Shown one piece after another: positions 1 through 6,858 of a stretch of 7,489 bases of DNA (its first letter is position 1; each line of letters opens with the position of its first letter). Location: NCBI GenBank assembly GCA_021852245.1, contig JAJZNY010000233.1, forward strand, positions 1 to 7,489, read 5' to 3'. The notes beneath the pieces were generated by a model. It saw only the letters and a list, made by a program, of their open reading frames with translations, was not told the origin of the DNA and ran no database searches. This DNA is from Planctomycetota bacterium (lineage in GTDB: Bacteria; Planctomycetota; Phycisphaerae; WQYP01). Position numbers and translations under genes: made by a program.

Positions 1-1
1 G

Positions 2-127
2 AAGCGCAATCGCTTCCCCCGGCGGAAACTTTCGGCAAAACTCCAAATTCTCCTCTGGCTGCTCCGCATCTATGTCGTGGTGATGCTGCTCATCGTGGCG
101 CTGCAGATTTACCGCGCGATGAAATAA
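2..127 (+). CDS. C-terminal end of an unidentified membrane protein (5' partial)
   Basis: The second reading frame is open from the window edge to a TAA at 125-127 and gives 41 residues. The first part is strongly basic (Lys and Arg in KRNRFPRRK). A hydrophobic stretch of about 20 residues follows (LLWLLRIYVVVMLLIVALQI), and the protein ends in YRAMK. Basic residues, then a helix, then a short positively charged tail is what the last transmembrane segment of an inner-membrane protein looks like. The fragment is too short to name a family. The other two frames give proline/alanine-rich or broken peptides, which supports this frame. The gene starts outside the window, so neither its function nor its operon can be judged. 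It converges with the minus-strand GH31 gene across a long gap. Confidence 0.55.
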   Translation, partial: KRNRFPRRKLSAKLQILLWLLRIYVVVMLLIVALQIYRAMK

Positions 128-157
128 CTCCGGCGCTCGTGCAAGACACAGTCTCAT

Positions 158-185
158 GCTGACGCATGGTGTCATTAGCTTTTTT
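158..185 (+). terminator. possible weak Rho-independent terminator
   Basis: GCTGAC (158-163) can pair with GTC (171-173) and AGC (177-179), leaving a three-base bulge (ATT) and a seven-base loop. A run of six T (180-185) follows directly. The stem is short and bulged, so its stability is doubtful. Its place about 30 bases after the stop at 127 and the T run fit a terminator for the upstream partial gene. Confidence 0.35.
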
Positions 186-540
186 CTCATACGTAGGGCG
201 AAAGACACGAAGATTTCGTCACTGGGTCTGCCCGCTTCATCGTATCATCCTTGTGCGTCTTGCGGCCTTGGGCCGATATTATGTTTATCAGACAGGACGC
301 CGTGGTACGCAGAGATTTTGACGCTGAATCGGTACACTCAATCGAACCACCCTATCTTGCAAATCGCGGTATCGAGCCCAGCGGAGTGTGGCACGGACAT
401 TCCCTGTCTGTGTTCCCTTCCATTGGCTTGGCACTTCCGGCCCCGCAGCCCCAGCACTGTAATTTCACCTGTTGCACCCGAAGCATTGGCTCCAACGCCG
501 TCTGCCAACAGGCTTGCCGCTCCGGTAATGTCAACTTCTC

Positions 541-585
541 GCCCGGGCTTTTTGGAAAGTAACCAGCCCGAGGATCAGCCCGGGC
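541..585. repeat. inverted repeat with GCCCGGGC arms
   Basis: GCCCGGGCT at 541-549 is an exact inverted match to AGCCCGGGC at 577-585, with 27 bases between. The eight-base core GCCCGGGC is itself a palindrome, so the arms are also direct repeats. A degenerate third copy, AGCCCGAGG, sits between them at 565-573. The structure lies about 95-140 bases beyond the GH31 stop and could fold as a hairpin in that transcript. On the minus strand, however, no T run follows the arm at 541, so it is not a standard intrinsic terminator. Confidence 0.5.
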
Positions 586-679
586 ATGTTACTGACAGCG
601 GGTGCCATGCGCAATGCGTCGATGCCTGCCGCCTTGCTGCAGCGGAAAGGATGGCCAAATGCCAAAGGCGTTTGACGGA

Positions 680-3193
680 TCAAATAATATCGACGACAGG
701 CGCGTCTGCGGTCGACCATGCTGGTTGTCCGGTTTGGCTTAACTGGCGGCTTTGATCGTCCCAATGGATGTGCGTGAAAGAACATTGGCCGTGCTCGTAG
801 TCGTAGGTTTCGCCATCATCCCGATACAGAGTAAAAGTTGTATCTGCGCCGGAATAGACCCGGACCGTGGCTATCTTTTGCGTCTGCTGGGTATCCAAAA
901 TCGGTGTGCCCAGAGGTAAAATCGACCCGGCACGAACATACAGAGGAATGGTGTCGATAGGGGCTTTGGCTGTGATAATTTGCCCTCCGTGCAGCCGCTC
1001 ATTCGTCCAGAAGTCATACCAGTCGGAGCCCAACGGTAGATACACTTGGCGTCTCGTGGCCCCCTGTTGCGTCACCGGCGCAACCAGAAATGCCGGCCCG
1101 AACATGTATTCATCAGAAATGTTGCTCACGTTCGGATCATCAGGAAAGTCCATCCATAAAGCTCGCATGTACGGGGCACCCGTTCGGTAAGTTTTGTAAG
1201 CGAGGGAATAGGTGTACGGCAGCAACTGGTAGCGAAGGCGAAGGTATTTTTCAAGGATAGGCGTCGCCTCTTTGCCGTAAGACCACACCTCGTTGTGATT
1301 TCGTTCACCGTGGGCCCTCATGACGGGCTGAAATGCGCCCCACTGAAACCACCGTACATAGAGTTCCGGATAGTCTGAATAGGCGCCTACTTCTTCTCTG
1401 TCCCCTTTGGGACTGATCAGTGGCTTGTGAGCGGGACGATAATAGGCATGAATCGGTGGTCGCATAAATCCACCGATATCGGTGCACCAATAGGGCATCC
1501 CGCTGGCCGTGAAGTTCAAACCAGCGGTAACAGATCGCCGCAGCATATCCCATGTGTCGAGAATATCACTGGACCAGAACAAGGTTCCATGCCTTTGTGC
1601 CCCAAGGTAAGCGGCGCGAGCCAAAATCAAAACCCGGCGACTCGCCCCAAAATCGCGCCGAAAGCCATCATAAACCGCCCCTGTCTCAAATAATGGATAT
1701 ACATTAAAGTACCGGTTGCCGGCACCCACATATAAAAATTGGTGCTCGGGGTTGGTGTCCGGCTCGGTTTCATCCAGCCAGATATAACTGAAACCGTCTT
1801 TCTTGACATAATGATTGCGAATGGTGTCCCAGAACCATCTGCCCGCTTCTGGATTGGTTGCGTCCAGATTCGGGCCCATGCCGGGTCCGGCCCACGCAAA
1901 ATAGGGGGAGCCGTCAGCTTTTTGGATAAACCAGCCCCTGGCTTTGAGCATTTTGTAATATTTTGAAAACGTCGCAAAATGCGGCCAGACACTGATCATC
2001 GTCTTGATACCCATGCGCTCGAGCTCACGATTCATCTTGGCCGGATGAGGCCATCGCGTCGGGTTGAGATCGATATTTCCCATGACGGTAAAATTCATAA
2101 AGTCCACCACCAGCACGTCAAGGGGCAGATTTCTTTCGCGGTATCCCTTCGCCACGTCCATCAATTGCTTCTGGGTCGCGTATATGCACTTACTTTGTAT
2201 GTAGCCGTATGCGCCTTTTGGCAGCAGATGGGTAACACCCGTCAGGTGTCGATATCCCTTAAAAATATCATCGGCACTCTCTCCGCCAATGACAAAAAAT
2301 GACAGGCTGTCTCCCACCTCCGAATTCCATATATTATTCCCGTTTGTCCCCAGTTCAATGGTTGTGCGGGATGCGTTATCCCAAATCAATCCATAGCCCC
2401 GGCTGGAGAGCATAAACGGTACTCCGACATGCTCCCCGCCCTTCGCATCGTGGTTGTGCCAGCATTCGATAGTCTGATCCCGCAGGTCCAGATTGCCCAT
2501 CTGGTGTTCCCCCAGACCGTAGTAATGTTCATCCGATGGCGAGTCAAACGTGGCGGAAATCCAATAGCCCGGATCGAGATCTTTGTGTGCTTGCGTGATG
2601 TTATGGCCTCTATAGGGGGGATTTTTGTACATGGACCATTTCCAGAGTGTCAGAAGCGTCTTTCCCAGCGGCGTCTCTACGGTGACGACATCGAAGCGAA
2701 GATCGGGATTTTTCGGTGGCGTTCGTCGTTGCCCGGACGGGTCCAGTATTGCTTGCCACTCGGCATTGAGCGGCATGTAAGTCGGTGGCGGCGGAGATCC
2801 GGGGGAGACCTTCACCACAAGGCCGGCCGCACTGCACAAATCAAACCCAGCAGAATCCCTCTTGTGGCTCCAGCCTGTGCGGGATGGTTGAGCAATGAAC
2901 CCATACCCCGGCTTGGCCAGCGCACCAGCTTTGCTCAGGCTCAGGGTGATACGCACGATGTTGGGCGCATAGGGTTCCACCATGATGGTCGCGTTGCCAC
3001 GTGTCAGTACAAACCGATCATTGTCTTGCGTCGTAACGGGATCGACTTGTCCATCCGCAGCCTTGGTACTGGCCAAAGCATGTGGTGCAGCAACCGCACC
3101 AACGGATGCAACTGCCATCGCCAGAAGCGCCTCGCGGCGACTAACTAAATCCTGTGGTACGGTCATGGATGTTTTCGATGGAATCAATTTCAT
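680..3193 (-). CDS. Tat-exported glycoside hydrolase family 31 (alpha-xylosidase/alpha-glucosidase type)
   Basis: This 837-residue protein is a retaining exo-acting alpha-glycosidase of family GH31. Residues 1-41 form a Tat signal: SRREALL at 18-24 with the twin arginines, a hydrophobic alanine/valine stretch, and a likely signal-peptidase cut after ALA (39-41). An N-terminal beta-sandwich region follows (about 55-310, with YYGLGEH at 224-230). The catalytic (beta/alpha)8 barrel spans about 325-660. IWLDETEPD (471-479) holds the expected nucleophile Asp474. LFWSSDILDTW (539-549) holds the expected acid/base Asp543. GMPYWCTDIGGF (565-576) and RAHGERN (626-632) are further GH31 signatures. C-terminal beta domains follow, with DDGETYDY at 792-799. 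The form W-x-D-x-x-E-P-D resembles secreted alpha-xylosidases such as CjXyl31A, but I see no PA14 insert. Substrate, xyloside or glucoside, cannot be fixed from motifs. The start at 3193 has GAGGT nine bases upstream; the Met at codon 10 has none. The gene stands alone and is transcribed away from the GH113-like gene. Confidence 0.93.
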   Translation of the reverse strand: MKLIPSKTSMTVPQDLVSRREALLAMAVASVGAVAAPHALASTKAADGQVDPVTTQDNDRFVLTRGNATIMVEPYAPNIVRITLSLSKAGALAKPGYGFIAQPSRTGWSHKRDSAGFDLCSAAGLVVKVSPGSPPPPTYMPLNAEWQAILDPSGQRRTPPKNPDLRFDVVTVETPLGKTLLTLWKWSMYKNPPYRGHNITQAHKDLDPGYWISATFDSPSDEHYYGLGEHQMGNLDLRDQTIECWHNHDAKGGEHVGVPFMLSSRGYGLIWDNASRTTIELGTNGNNIWNSEVGDSLSFFVIGGESADDIFKGYRHLTGVTHLLPKGAYGYIQSKCIYATQKQLMDVAKGYRERNLPLDVLVVDFMNFTVMGNIDLNPTRWPHPAKMNRELERMGIKTMISVWPHFATFSKYYKMLKARGWFIQKADGSPYFAWAGPGMGPNLDATNPEAGRWFWDTIRNHYVKKDGFSYIWLDETEPDTNPEHQFLYVGAGNRYFNVYPLFETGAVYDGFRRDFGASRRVLILARAAYLGAQRHGTLFWSSDILDTWDMLRRSVTAGLNFTASGMPYWCTDIGGFMRPPIHAYYRPAHKPLISPKGDREEVGAYSDYPELYVRWFQWGAFQPVMRAHGERNHNEVWSYGKEATPILEKYLRLRYQLLPYTYSLAYKTYRTGAPYMRALWMDFPDDPNVSNISDEYMFGPAFLVAPVTQQGATRRQVYLPLGSDWYDFWTNERLHGGQIITAKAPIDTIPLYVRAGSILPLGTPILDTQQTQKIATVRVYSGADTTFTLYRDDGETYDYEHGQCSFTHIHWDDQSRQLSQTGQPAWSTADAPVVDII

Positions 3194-3435
3194 TACTGCT
3201 TTACCTCAAAAAGGGCAAAAGTGGTTCGACAATCTACCATGTACTTCACACGCACTTCTAACGATCTGAACCAGGCCATCGGGCGCGGTGCGCGGTATCA
3301 CGACATAATCCAGAAAAGAAAGTCTATCATGGCCTTTACGGAAAAGAAAAAGTGGATTGCAATTAAAAAGAACAATGATGGTGGCTCCCAGACACATGTC
3401 ATGTTGACGGCAAGGTTCCCCTTGCAGGAAGCCCT
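3194..3435. other. upstream region of the GH31 gene
   Basis: These 240 bases lie between the GH31 start and the RHS relic and must hold the GH31 promoter unless it lies inside the relic. The part at about 3330-3375 is AT-rich and includes the palindrome ATTGCAAT. A seven-base tandem repeat (GCGCGGT twice, 3283-3296) is the only other visible structure. I could not find a convincing paired -35/-10 on the minus strand. Short open frames here have no ribosome binding site or family resemblance. Confidence 0.4.
3203..3207 (-). promoter_or_regulatory. ribosome binding site of the GH31 gene
   Basis: On the minus strand GAGGT lies nine bases before the ATG at 3193-3191. It favours this start over the in-frame ATG nine codons downstream, which has no purine-rich leader. 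The choice does not change the mature protein, because both starts keep the Tat motif. Confidence 0.6.
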
Positions 3436-3633
3436 TCGGTCAACTGCCGCAACTGGCCGCCCAATCTCAAATTGTTATGTATTCGCTTCGTTGATGTATC
3501 GGACCGGGGCCTGCTCCACCCATCGGCCGAGGCTGGGCGAATAATCGCGTGCACGGTCGTCGTACGGCCCAGTCACTGCATCCAGCGTCATCCCCTGATA
3601 CAGATTATCCACCCGCGGATAAATCCACCGGCT
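3436..3633 (-). pseudogene. relic of an RHS-repeat core domain
   Basis: Read on the minus strand, this stretch gives VDNLYQGMTLDAVTG, then DRARDYSPSLGRWVEQ, then RYINEANT, a stop (3475-3477), and in the same frame QFEIGRPVAAVDR. This is the hallmark order of the RHS-repeat-associated core (LYQG..D..TGLYY.R.RDYSPSLGRW..QDP..YINGANTYQF....VGAVDP). The stop codon TAA stands exactly where the family has Tyr in ANTYQF. Several near-invariant residues are changed as well: TGL to TGP, QDP to QAP, NGAN to NEAN, VDP to VDR. No long RHS reading frame continues upstream; the GH113-like gene begins there on the other strand. Downstream the frame ends within about 130 bases in non-RHS sequence. RHS proteins are large surface or secreted polymorphic toxins and repeat proteins. 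Only a fragment of about 66 codons remains, so it is a dead scar, not a gene. Confidence 0.75.
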
Positions 3634-3727
3634 CGCATTTGCGTCACATCCGGTGGTTGTTCGCCGTTCGGACCAGCGCCGGGTGGTTGCATATAGGCGA
3701 TGCATACAACAGAATGCCACTTTTGCC

Positions 3728-3732
3728 GGGAG
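3728..3732 (+). promoter_or_regulatory. ribosome binding site deciding the start of the GH113-like gene
   Basis: GGGAG at 3728-3732 is nine bases before GTG 3742 but only three before ATG 3736. The ATG at 3700 has only a weak TAGG close to it and would place the N-terminus next to the RHS relic. Spacing therefore favours the GTG at 3742. The protein would then begin with K-R-I-W-W-K ahead of the hydrophobic helix, a normal signal-anchor layout. Confidence 0.5.
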
Positions 3733-3741
3733 TCGATGCGG

Positions 3742-4824
3742 GTGAAGCGTATCTGGTGGAAATTGGTGGCGGGGTGGGGACTCTTATTGGGCCTGCTGGT
3801 CGCACTGATTCTGACTGGCATGGGCCGCGAGCCGCGCGCGCCCCGTCGCAAACTCCCCCCGCCGCCGCCGCTGAAATTCCCCCTCCCACATTTGCCGACC
3901 ATCCGCGGTTTCTGCATGCAGCTTGATCAGCCCAAGGGATATGAAACCTATCGGCGATCGATTCTGAAGTTGCGGCAGATGGGATGCCAATGGATTAATT
4001 TTGTCATCAATGCGCGCCAGAAGGATATTAAATCCGAGAAGATCGCATTTAATCCGACCGCCACGCTCCCCCCGCCACAGATTCGTAAGATATTGCTTCA
4101 GGCCCATCAACTCGGCATCCACACCATGCTCATGCCGATTGTGCTGCTGGATCACGCCACCGGTGATCAGTGGAGGGGCGGAATCAAGCCGCGAAATTGG
4201 TCGGCCTGGTTTACCTCCTATCGTCGCTATATTGTCACGGTCGCGGGGTGGGCACAGCGGTGCCACGTGGCAATTTTTTCCGTCGGTAGCGAATTGATCT
4301 CGGCCGAGCCGCATACCGCGCAGTGGGATCGGCTCATTGCCGCCGTTCGGCGGGTGTATCGCGGTAAACTCACCTACAGCGCAAATTGGGATCATTACAC
4401 CAGTGTGCGATTCTGGAATCAGCTCGATTATATCGGCATGAATTCATATTACGATCTGGCCCGGCACAACAGCCCTCAGGTGCAGAACATCATCGCCCGA
4501 TGGAAGCCGATCGCCAATCGGATTCTTCGTTTTTCTGACGCTCTCGGCAAGCCCGTTCTCATCACGGAAGTCGGCTGGGATAATCTGCAAAATACCCTTC
4601 GTAAGCCGTGGGATTACGTGGGTGCAGGCCGAATCGATCCACAGGTGCAATTAAAGGCGTATCAGGCATTTGTGCGGATATGGAAATTTATGCCCGGCGG
4701 CCATTTTGCCGGGGCGTTTATCTGGGAATGGTATCCGGGGTCCAAGCCGACCGATTACGGCACCTACTCGCTTCAAGGCGAACCCGCCCTAAATCTGGTA
4801 GAACATTGGATCAGCGGTCGGTAA
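3742..4824 (+). CDS. membrane-anchored GH113-like glycosidase (beta-mannanase-type clan GH-A fold)
   Basis: From GTG 3742 the protein has 360 residues. Starts at 3736 or 3700 would add 2 or 14. Residues 2-7 are basic and aromatic, and 8-25 form a hydrophobic helix. A basic, proline-rich linker (about 28-52, with PPPPP) leads to the catalytic domain from about residue 55. The domain reads as a clan GH-A (beta/alpha)8 barrel. SVGSELISAEP carries Glu184, the expected acid/base on strand 4. LTYSANWDHY and FWNQLDYIGMNSYY are typical GH113 phrases. LITEVGWDN carries Glu276, the expected nucleophile on strand 7. GAFIWEWYP marks strand 8. Known GH113 enzymes cleave beta-1,4-mannan and related oligosaccharides, but uncharacterised members are common, so substrate is inference. 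The helix and linker suggest anchoring on the outer face of the cytoplasmic membrane. The GH31 gene diverges upstream and aspS follows 96 bases downstream on the same strand. A distant GH5-like glycosidase is the main alternative. Confidence 0.82.
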   Translation: MKRIWWKLVAGWGLLLGLLVALILTGMGREPRAPRRKLPPPPPLKFPLPHLPTIRGFCMQLDQPKGYETYRRSILKLRQMGCQWINFVINARQKDIKSEKIAFNPTATLPPPQIRKILLQAHQLGIHTMLMPIVLLDHATGDQWRGGIKPRNWSAWFTSYRRYIVTVAGWAQRCHVAIFSVGSELISAEPHTAQWDRLIAAVRRVYRGKLTYSANWDHYTSVRFWNQLDYIGMNSYYDLARHNSPQVQNIIARWKPIANRILRFSDALGKPVLITEVGWDNLQNTLRKPWDYVGAGRIDPQVQLKAYQAFVRIWKFMPGGHFAGAFIWEWYPGSKPTDYGTYSLQGEPALNLVEHWISGR

Positions 4825-4829
4825 CCCCC

Positions 4830-4844
4830 GGCCTCTCGGAGGCC
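4830..4844 (+). terminator. perfect six-base-pair hairpin after the GH113-like gene
   Basis: GGCCTC (4830-4835) and GAGGCC (4839-4844) form a perfect stem with a three-base TCG loop, five bases after the stop codon at 4822-4824. No T run follows, so it does not qualify as a standard intrinsic terminator. It could slow RNA polymerase, protect the 3' end, or separate the glycosidase gene from aspS. Confidence 0.4.
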
Positions 4845-4910
4845 ACATGTGTATGGCGGTACGAACCAACCGGGGGCGGCACGGCGGCATGATGACGAAG
4901 GGTTGATGTT

Positions 4911-4915
4911 GAAGG
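4911..4915 (+). promoter_or_regulatory. ribosome binding site deciding the aspS start
   Basis: GAAGG at 4911-4915 stands five bases before ATG 4921. The in-frame ATG at 4906 has AAGGG only three bases away, and the ATG at 4849 has no purine-rich leader. The start at 4921 also puts the family's diagnostic His and Gly at positions 31 and 82, the numbering used for bacterial AspRS. Confidence 0.55.
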
Positions 4916-4920
4916 TGAAT

Positions 4921-6741
4921 ATGAAGCGCGACGTTTATTGCGGCCAAGTAACCAAGGAACAGGTCGGCAGGCAGATCACGCTGTGTGGATGGGTGGCCTC
5001 CTGGCGGGATCACGGCGGCGTGGTGTTTGTCGATCTGCGGGATCGCACGGGCATCTGTCAGATTGTTTTCAAGCCGGAAACGGGCAAAGTTTACGAACTG
5101 GGCCGCAGCCTGCGTAATGAAGATGTGGTGGTGGTGACCGGCGAACTAATTCTGCGGCAGCCTGGAGCGACGAACCCGCGCATCAGCACCGGGGAGGTGG
5201 AACTGATCGCCGCTGAGGCGACGCTTTGTAATAAGGCCGATCCGGCACCATTCCTCCCCTCCAGCCACGAGCCGGTGAGCGAGGATGTCCGGCTGAAATA
5301 CCGGTATGTCGATCTGCGGCGGAGGCCGATGACGGAGGCACTCATATTTCGGCACCGGGTAACCAAACTGATGCGGGATTATTGCGATGAGCACGGCTTT
5401 TTGGAAATTGAAACGCCGATTCTCTATAAGAGCACACCGGAGGGGGCGAGAGAATTTTTAGTCCCATCGCGTCTGAGCCCGGGCGATTTTTATGCCCTGC
5501 CACAGAGTCCGCAGTTGTTCAAGCAGGTGCTCATGGTGGCGGGGATGGATCGGTATATGCAGATTGCCCGATGCTTCCGTGATGAAGCCCTTCGATCCGA
5601 CCGTCAGCCGGAATTCACCCAGTTGGACCTGGAGATGAGCTTTGTGGATCGCGAGGATGTCATCGCACTGGTGACGGGGCTGATCCGGCGCTTGTGGAGT
5701 GAATTGCTGCAGGTGCAACTGCCCGAGAGATTTCCTCACATGTCGTGGCAGGAGGCGATGGATCGATTCGGAGTTGATAAGCCGGATACGCGATTCGGGA
5801 TGGAACTCAAGGATGTAAGTGAAACAGCGGCGCAGACGGATTTTGCCGTGTTCAAAGATGCGATCGCCTCCGGCGGATGCGTGAAAATGATCGCTGTTCC
5901 GGGCGGCGGGACTCTGAGCCGCAAACAGCTCGATGAGTTGACCGCCGAGGCGAAGCAGTTTGGAGCCCGAGGGCTGGCATGGATAAAACTCGGCGGCGAT
6001 GCTGGCGCCGGTAATATGGGCGGGCCAATTGCAAAATTCATTTCGCCGGCGCTCCAGCAGGCGCTGCGTGCCGCCACGGGTGCTGCGGATGGTGATTTGC
6101 TGCTGGCGGTCGCGGACAAGCGGGAAATCGCCTGGCGTGTTCTGGGTGAGCTACGCCTGAAATTGGGGCGCACACTGGGCCAGATGAATGAATCTTCATG
6201 GAATTTCCTCTGGGTGATTGATTTTCCGGGCTTTGAACGGGACGAGGCGACCGGCAAGATCATCGCCCGGCATCATCCGTTCACCTCGCCGCTGGATGAA
6301 GACCTGCCCCAACTTGAGAGCGATCCGCTCTCGGTAAGAGCCAAGGCGTACGATTTGGTGCTCAACGGCGTGGAGATCGGGGGTGGGTCGATCCGTATTC
6401 ACCGGCGTGAGATTCAGTCGCGGATATTTTCGCTGCTGGGCATCTCACCCGAAGAGGCGGAGAAGAAATTTGCGTTTCTCCTCGATGCGCTTCGATTTGG
6501 TGCCCCGCCGCACGGAGGCATTGCGTTGGGAATGGATCGGCTCATCATGCTGATGCTCGGGCGGCAGAGCATTCGCGAGGTAATTGCGTTCCCCAAGACA
6601 CAGAGCGGCGCCGATCTGATGACCCAGGCACCATCCCCCGTCGAGCCTGCGCAATTGGCCGATCTGCACTTGGCGGTGGTGGGTTTGCCCCCGCGCGGCC
6701 ATGCAGGTTCGAAACATCCTGCGGCCGAAAAACAGCCGTAA
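4921..6741 (+). CDS. aspS: aspartyl-tRNA synthetase, probably non-discriminating (Asp/Asn-tRNA)
   Basis: The 606-residue cytoplasmic protein charges tRNA(Asp) with aspartate using ATP. It is a bacterial-type class IIb synthetase, close to the usual 590 or so residues. The N-terminal OB-fold anticodon domain spans about 1-105 (YCGQV at 6-10, LCGWV at 21-25, VDLRDRTGICQIVF at 37-50). Class II motif 1 includes GFLEIETPIL (about 159-168). Motif 2 has FRDE at 219-222, followed by QPEFTQLDLEMSF. The bacterial GAD insertion lies at about 285-420. Motif 3 is GGIALGMDRL at 532-541. His31 and Gly82 match the residues linked to non-discriminating AspRS in Pseudomonas-type enzymes. E. coli, a discriminating enzyme, has Leu at the His position and a different loop at the second. 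Such an enzyme also charges tRNA(Asn), for later amidation by GatCAB. The last 20 or so residues after LADLHLAVVG are an unusual polar tail. A start at 4906 would add five residues. pyk follows on the same strand. Confidence 0.97.
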   Translation: MKRDVYCGQVTKEQVGRQITLCGWVASWRDHGGVVFVDLRDRTGICQIVFKPETGKVYELGRSLRNEDVVVVTGELILRQPGATNPRISTGEVELIAAEATLCNKADPAPFLPSSHEPVSEDVRLKYRYVDLRRRPMTEALIFRHRVTKLMRDYCDEHGFLEIETPILYKSTPEGAREFLVPSRLSPGDFYALPQSPQLFKQVLMVAGMDRYMQIARCFRDEALRSDRQPEFTQLDLEMSFVDREDVIALVTGLIRRLWSELLQVQLPERFPHMSWQEAMDRFGVDKPDTRFGMELKDVSETAAQTDFAVFKDAIASGGCVKMIAVPGGGTLSRKQLDELTAEAKQFGARGLAWIKLGGDAGAGNMGGPIAKFISPALQQALRAATGAADGDLLLAVADKREIAWRVLGELRLKLGRTLGQMNESSWNFLWVIDFPGFERDEATGKIIARHHPFTSPLDEDLPQLESDPLSVRAKAYDLVLNGVEIGGGSIRIHRREIQSRIFSLLGISPEEAEKKFAFLLDALRFGAPPHGGIALGMDRLIMLMLGRQSIREVIAFPKTQSGADLMTQAPSPVEPAQLADLHLAVVGLPPRGHAGSKHPAAEKQP

Positions 6742-6762
6742 ATGCGGTACACTGAGCGAAGT

Positions 6763-6779
6763 GCGCGAGAAAAACGCGC
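6763..6779 (+). other. small hairpin with A-rich loop downstream of aspS
   Basis: GCGCG (6763-6767) pairs with CGCGC (6775-6779) around the loop AGAAAAA, 22 bases after the aspS stop. No T run follows. It resembles the second hairpin further downstream in stem composition and loop type. Confidence 0.3.
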
Positions 6780-6809
6780 TTGCCGCCATGATCAATACGG
6801 ACTGCGGCC

Positions 6810-6838
6810 GCGCGACCCAAAAAGTCGCGTTTGATTTT
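6810..6838 (+). terminator. probable Rho-independent terminator between aspS and pyk
   Basis: CGCGAC (6811-6816) pairs exactly with GTCGCG (6824-6829) around the loop CCAAAAA. A G-T pair (6810, 6830) extends the stem, and the T-rich tail TTTGATTTT (6830-6838) follows. Placement about 70 bases after the aspS stop and 20 before the pyk start suggests that it ends or attenuates aspS transcription. The interrupted T tract lowers certainty. Confidence 0.5.
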
Positions 6839-6858
6839 GAAAGTTGAGCATAGCGATT

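Larger units (their letters stand above)
128..679. other. long intergenic stretch without a supported gene
   Basis: About 550 bases lie between the stop of the partial membrane-protein gene and the stop of the convergent GH31 gene. Open frames occur on both strands. The longest, plus 156-755, runs into the GH31 3' end. None has a good ribosome binding site, a recognisable domain or a natural protein composition: they are rich in Cys, Pro, Ser and Trp in the manner of shadow frames. Apart from the terminator candidate at 158-185 and the GCCCGGGC arms at 541-585, I see no tRNA, insertion-sequence end or CRISPR-like repeat. It may be decayed coding sequence. Confidence 0.5.

Noticed and set aside
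525..537. TTGACA hexamer on the minus strand in the left gap
   Set aside because: No acceptable -10 element at 16-18 bases and no gene downstream for it to serve.
338..574. 78-codon minus-strand open frame with a natural-looking stretch (VDITGAASLLADGVGAN)
   Set aside because: It begins just after a stop, lacks a start codon with a leader, and turns to non-protein-like sequence after about 40 residues. It may be a trace of decayed coding DNA, but it matches nothing I know.
156..755. 199-codon plus-strand open frame in the left gap
   Set aside because: It overlaps the 3' end of the well-supported GH31 gene, has no ribosome binding site, and has a Cys/Pro/Ser-rich composition with no recognisable domain.
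2429..3148. 239-codon plus-strand open frame antisense to the GH31 gene
   Set aside because: Shadow frame: the minus-strand GH31 protein here is continuous with family motifs, while this translation has no family resemblance and no ribosome binding site.
3206..3397. 63-codon minus-strand open frame upstream of the GH31 gene
   Set aside because: No ribosome binding site, no domain; it ends close to the GH31 leader and is more likely part of the untranslated or promoter region.
3784..4395. 203-codon minus-strand open frame antisense to the GH113-like gene
   Set aside because: Shadow of the GH113-like gene; composition and absence of motifs give no support.
5736..6263. 175-codon minus-strand open frame inside aspS
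   Set aside because: Shadow of the GAD and core regions of aspS; its Ser/Pro/Ala-rich translation is typical of antisense frames in GC-rich genes.
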